This document shows positions 11,846 through 13,955 of a stretch of 13,955 nt of DNA, piece by piece (the stretch's first letter is position 1; every line of letters starts with the position of its first letter). Origin of the DNA: Candidatus Peregrinibacteria bacterium RIFCSPLOWO2_01_FULL_48_20 (GTDB lineage Bacteria; Patescibacteriota; Gracilibacteria; UBA1369; 2-02-FULL-48-14); assembly GCA_001787475.1 (NCBI GenBank), contig MFXB01000063.1, forward strand, positions 4,332-18,286, written 5' to 3'. The notes under the pieces are model-generated. The model worked only from the letters and a program-made list of their open reading frames with translations, did no database searches and was not told the origin of the DNA. Made by a program: the position numbers and the translations under genes.

Positions 11846-13381
11846 ATGATTTCCAATGAAACTCAAGATCGCACGCGAAAAGTCTACGAACTGAAGGAAC
11901 TCGGTATTAACCCTTACCCTTCACGATTCGATTCCACACACTCCGTTCAAGAGGTGCTTCAATTGGGCAAAAAGAAAACCCGCAGCGTTGAAGCGATTTT
12001 AAAAAAAAGTCCAAAAAAACAAGTCACCATCCGAGGACGCTTGATGACTTTAAGAGAACACGGACGCTTGGTTTTCGCGAATCTTCAAGACTTTACGGGC
12101 ACCGTGCAAATTTGTTTTATGGAACAAGTACTGGGAAAAGCTAACACCAAACTGCTTCGAAAAGTCGACATGGGTGATTTTTTGGGAGTCAGCGGTGAAC
12201 TTTTTTACACCAAACACGGACAGCTCACTATCCTCGTTACAAAATGGACTTTCCTCGGGAAAACCTTGAGACCTCTTCCTGAAAAATGGCATGGCCTTCA
12301 AGATCAAGAAGCACTGTATCGTGAACGTTACCTCGACTTGATGACGAACGAAGAAACCACGAAACGTTTTGTTTTACGAACTAAGTTCATTGAAGAAATC
12401 CGAACGTTCCTCAATGCAAATCAATTTCTGGAAGTGGAAACTCCAGTCCTCGCTTCTGTTGCCTCCGGAGCAACCGCTCGTCCTTTCAAAACGCATCACA
12501 ACGCACTCGACCTCGACGTCTACCTTCGCATCGCACCCGAATTGTATCTAAAACGATGCATCGCCGGAGGCTTCGAACGCGTTTACGAATTTGCGCGTTG
12601 TTTCCGCAATGAAGGAATGGATCCTTCCCATCTTCAAGAGTTCACGATGCTCGAATACTACGGCGCCTACTGGAACTACGAAGATAACATGCGTTTCACG
12701 GAAAAAATGCTGACCACCGTTATCAAAAAACTTTTTAGAGACCTGAAAGTCACGATTAAATCGCGCAACGGGAAAGACACCGTCATTGATTTTAAAGCTC
12801 CCTGGCCGCGAAAAGATTTCGGTCAAATGATCAAAAAAGATTGCGGGATCGATATTTATGCGCACTACAATAATGCGCCCTCCCTCCGAAAAGCCATCAA
12901 AGCAAAAAAAATCGAAATCGAAGACATGAATAAAATGGGCTTTGGCAACCTATGCGATTCGCTTTATAAAAAAGTGAGCCGCCCCAAACTCATCCATCCG
13001 TGTTTTGTCATCAACCATCCCGCGAGCACCAAACCGCTCGCTCGCCGCAGCGACAAAAATCCGCTCGTTTGTGAAACCTTTCAGTTACTTGTGAACACTT
13101 GGGAGCTGGTAAACGCTTACTCTGAAATCGTCGATCCCATCGATCAAAAAGAACGCTTTATGGAACAAGCCGCCGCTAAAGCCGGCGGCGATGAAGACGC
13201 CATGGAAATGGACACGGACTACCTCACATGCATGGAGCATGGCATGCCTCCCATTTCCGGTTTCGGCATGGGCATCGATCGCATTATTACCCTGCTCACG
13301 CACCAAGACAACCTCAAGGATTGCGTTCTCTTCCCGCTCATGAAACCTTTGGAAGACAAACCTATAACCCTCAAAACATGA
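11846..13381 (+). CDS. lysS: Lysyl-tRNA synthetase, class II (LysS)
   Basis: 511 residues, the usual length. LysS activates lysine with ATP and charges tRNA-Lys in the cytoplasm. The N-terminal anticodon-binding OB fold is seen at about 58-140 (VTIRGRLMTLREHGRLVFAN). The class II catalytic core has motif 1 (FLEVETPVL, 194-202), the lysine-site region ARPFKTHHNALDLDVYLRIA (211-230), motif 2 (CFRNEGMDPSHLQEFTMLE, 252-270) and motif 3 (GFGMGIDRIITLL, 472-484). ELVNAYSEIVDP (420-431) is the conserved substrate-binding loop. Class I LysK is excluded, as there is no HIGH/KMSKS. Its TGA stop overlaps the ATG of the next lipoprotein gene (ATGA at 13378-13381), implying one transcript. The promoter directly upstream gives an almost leaderless message. 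Confidence 0.97.
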   Translation: MISNETQDRTRKVYELKELGINPYPSRFDSTHSVQEVLQLGKKKTRSVEAILKKSPKKQVTIRGRLMTLREHGRLVFANLQDFTGTVQICFMEQVLGKANTKLLRKVDMGDFLGVSGELFYTKHGQLTILVTKWTFLGKTLRPLPEKWHGLQDQEALYRERYLDLMTNEETTKRFVLRTKFIEEIRTFLNANQFLEVETPVLASVASGATARPFKTHHNALDLDVYLRIAPELYLKRCIAGGFERVYEFARCFRNEGMDPSHLQEFTMLEYYGAYWNYEDNMRFTEKMLTTVIKKLFRDLKVTIKSRNGKDTVIDFKAPWPRKDFGQMIKKDCGIDIYAHYNNAPSLRKAIKAKKIEIEDMNKMGFGNLCDSLYKKVSRPKLIHPCFVINHPASTKPLARRSDKNPLVCETFQLLVNTWELVNAYSEIVDPIDQKERFMEQAAAKAGGDEDAMEMDTDYLTCMEHGMPPISGFGMGIDRIITLLTHQDNLKDCVLFPLMKPLEDKPITLKT

Positions 13382-13929
13382 AATCCCGTTTCATTATTCT
13401 CAATCTTGCTTTGGTAATCTTTTTATCGGCTTGCGAATCGACACCAGAAGTGTCCACCGAAAACACATTTTTTAAACAAGGAGACAATTACGACTTCCCT
13501 GTGAATATTTCTTTTACTTATCCTGAAGGTTGGATAGTAGATGACGAGACAACGCTCAAAATGTCTGTTCGCGTAAAGAGTGCGGAAAGCACGGATTCTT
13601 GTGAAGGCCCTTTTGGCATGGTAGCTATGAGCATGGGTGAAAAAAGTTCCACACTTACTTTTGACGAATTTGTTCGAAGCTCTAAAATGTACGAAGAAGG
13701 TGGCTCAATGGGGAAAATTGGAGGAGCTTTAGTACAAACCAGCTTGGCCGGAAGGTATGCCTACAAAGCGGACATCACCGGTTGGGAAAGTTTTTGTGAA
13801 GATGAAGCCTATCTTGTAGAGGTGGGTGATACCGACTATTTATGGATTGGTGTCTTCACCAGCAAAAACAATCCGGAGACATCAGGGGTACAGCAAATAC
13901 TCAACTCCTTACTCTTGAACGCCGATTAA
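13378..13929 (+). CDS. Small lipoprotein of unknown function, overlapping lysS
   Basis: 183 residues. MKSRFIILNLALVIFLSAC is a lipoprotein signal peptide: basic start, hydrophobic core and lipobox LSAC with Cys19 as the lipid attachment site. The mature protein has no further membrane segment. It contains FPVNISFTYPEGWIVDDET, a pattern seen in small secreted PsbP-like or CPR lipoproteins (strand followed by a YP..W motif), and a final helix (SGVQQILNSLLL). Three cysteines remain in the mature part besides Cys19 if Cys62-, Cys140-region residues are counted loosely (DSCEG, SFCEDE), so a disulfide is possible. The frame is open upstream into lysS, but the signal peptide fixes the start at the ATG of 13378, in an ATGA overlap. 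No specific function can be given; the link to lysS looks like operon packing and not a shared pathway. Confidence 0.84.
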   Translation: MKSRFIILNLALVIFLSACESTPEVSTENTFFKQGDNYDFPVNISFTYPEGWIVDDETTLKMSVRVKSAESTDSCEGPFGMVAMSMGEKSSTLTFDEFVRSSKMYEEGGSMGKIGGALVQTSLAGRYAYKADITGWESFCEDEAYLVEVGDTDYLWIGVFTSKNNPETSGVQQILNSLLLNAD

Positions 13930-13930
13930 A

Positions 13931-13955
13931 ATGTACGACCGCTCTTACGGCTCCA
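13931..13955 (+). CDS. Possible start of the next gene, cut by the window edge
   Basis: An ATG lies 1 nt after the lipoprotein stop and opens MYDRSYGS before the window ends. The tight spacing matches this genome's style, but eight codons cannot prove a gene. Confidence 0.3.

Noticed and set aside
13171..13191. GCCGCC/GGCGGC inverted repeat near the lysS 3' end
   Set aside because: Within coding sequence for an Ala/Gly-rich stretch (AAAKAGG), with no T-run after it; not a terminator.
13379..13381. TGA possibly read as glycine (code 25 of Gracilibacteria/SR1)
   Set aside because: lysS, comM and the NYN gene end at TGA at the expected family lengths, and reading through gives no continuation, so standard code 11 fits.
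13228..13929. Longer version of the last lipoprotein starting at 13228
   Set aside because: The extra 50 residues are the lysS 3' end read in another frame, and a signal peptide with lipobox starts exactly at the ATG of 13378.
1..13955. CRISPR array, tRNA or rRNA genes, insertion sequences
   Set aside because: I saw no regularly spaced long repeats, no cloverleaf or rRNA sequence, and no transposase; nothing supports these.

Overview
This window reads as a compact bacterial chromosome segment of roughly 47-50% GC (estimated by eye) using the standard bacterial code: TGA ends comM, lysS and the NYN gene, and none of these reads sensibly through it. Genes are packed with little spacing. Two convergent pairs overlap at their stop codons, two co-oriented pairs overlap as GTGA/ATGA, and clear Shine-Dalgarno sites are absent. 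Several start codons lie only 6-13 nt after a -10-like hexamer, which suggests leaderless or near-leaderless mRNAs. With small lipoproteins and the motif style of LysS, this suggests a Patescibacteria/CPR-type genome with unusual biosynthetic capacity, perhaps Peregrinibacteria-like. That placement is inference only; no rRNA or tRNA gene is present to test it.

Left part (1-5110): proB (glutamate 5-kinase, minus strand, lacking its last residues at the window edge), a divergent orphan AbiEi-type winged-helix protein, and a full-length carB (carbamoyl-phosphate synthase large subunit) on the minus strand. CarB resembles the animal CAD / Bacteroidota branch more than the E. coli branch. ProB and CarB imply proline and pyrimidine/arginine synthesis.

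Middle (5111-8327): a lipoprotein with a TolB/WD40-like segment on the plus strand, then a minus-strand series: yraN, comM (YifB-type AAA+ ATPase) and a RHH antitoxin/RelE-family toxin pair. The toxin-antitoxin promoter carries an exact 2 x 11-bp tandem repeat that looks like an autorepression operator.

Right part (8435-13955): a divergent DUF4256-like protein, a NYN-domain putative nuclease overlapping the start of dnaB (replicative helicase), a minus-strand tail-anchored unknown protein, then lysS overlapping a second small lipoprotein. A possible next gene begins at the last bases.

The most interesting signal is a repeat of about 35 bp (33/35 identical, core stem-loop of 9-bp arms with one mismatch) lying in frame in the first codons of both proB and yraN, 7.2 kb apart. 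It encodes the same extension, RLANP(A/S)GSL, in two unrelated proteins. This resembles in-frame palindromic elements such as those of Rickettsia.
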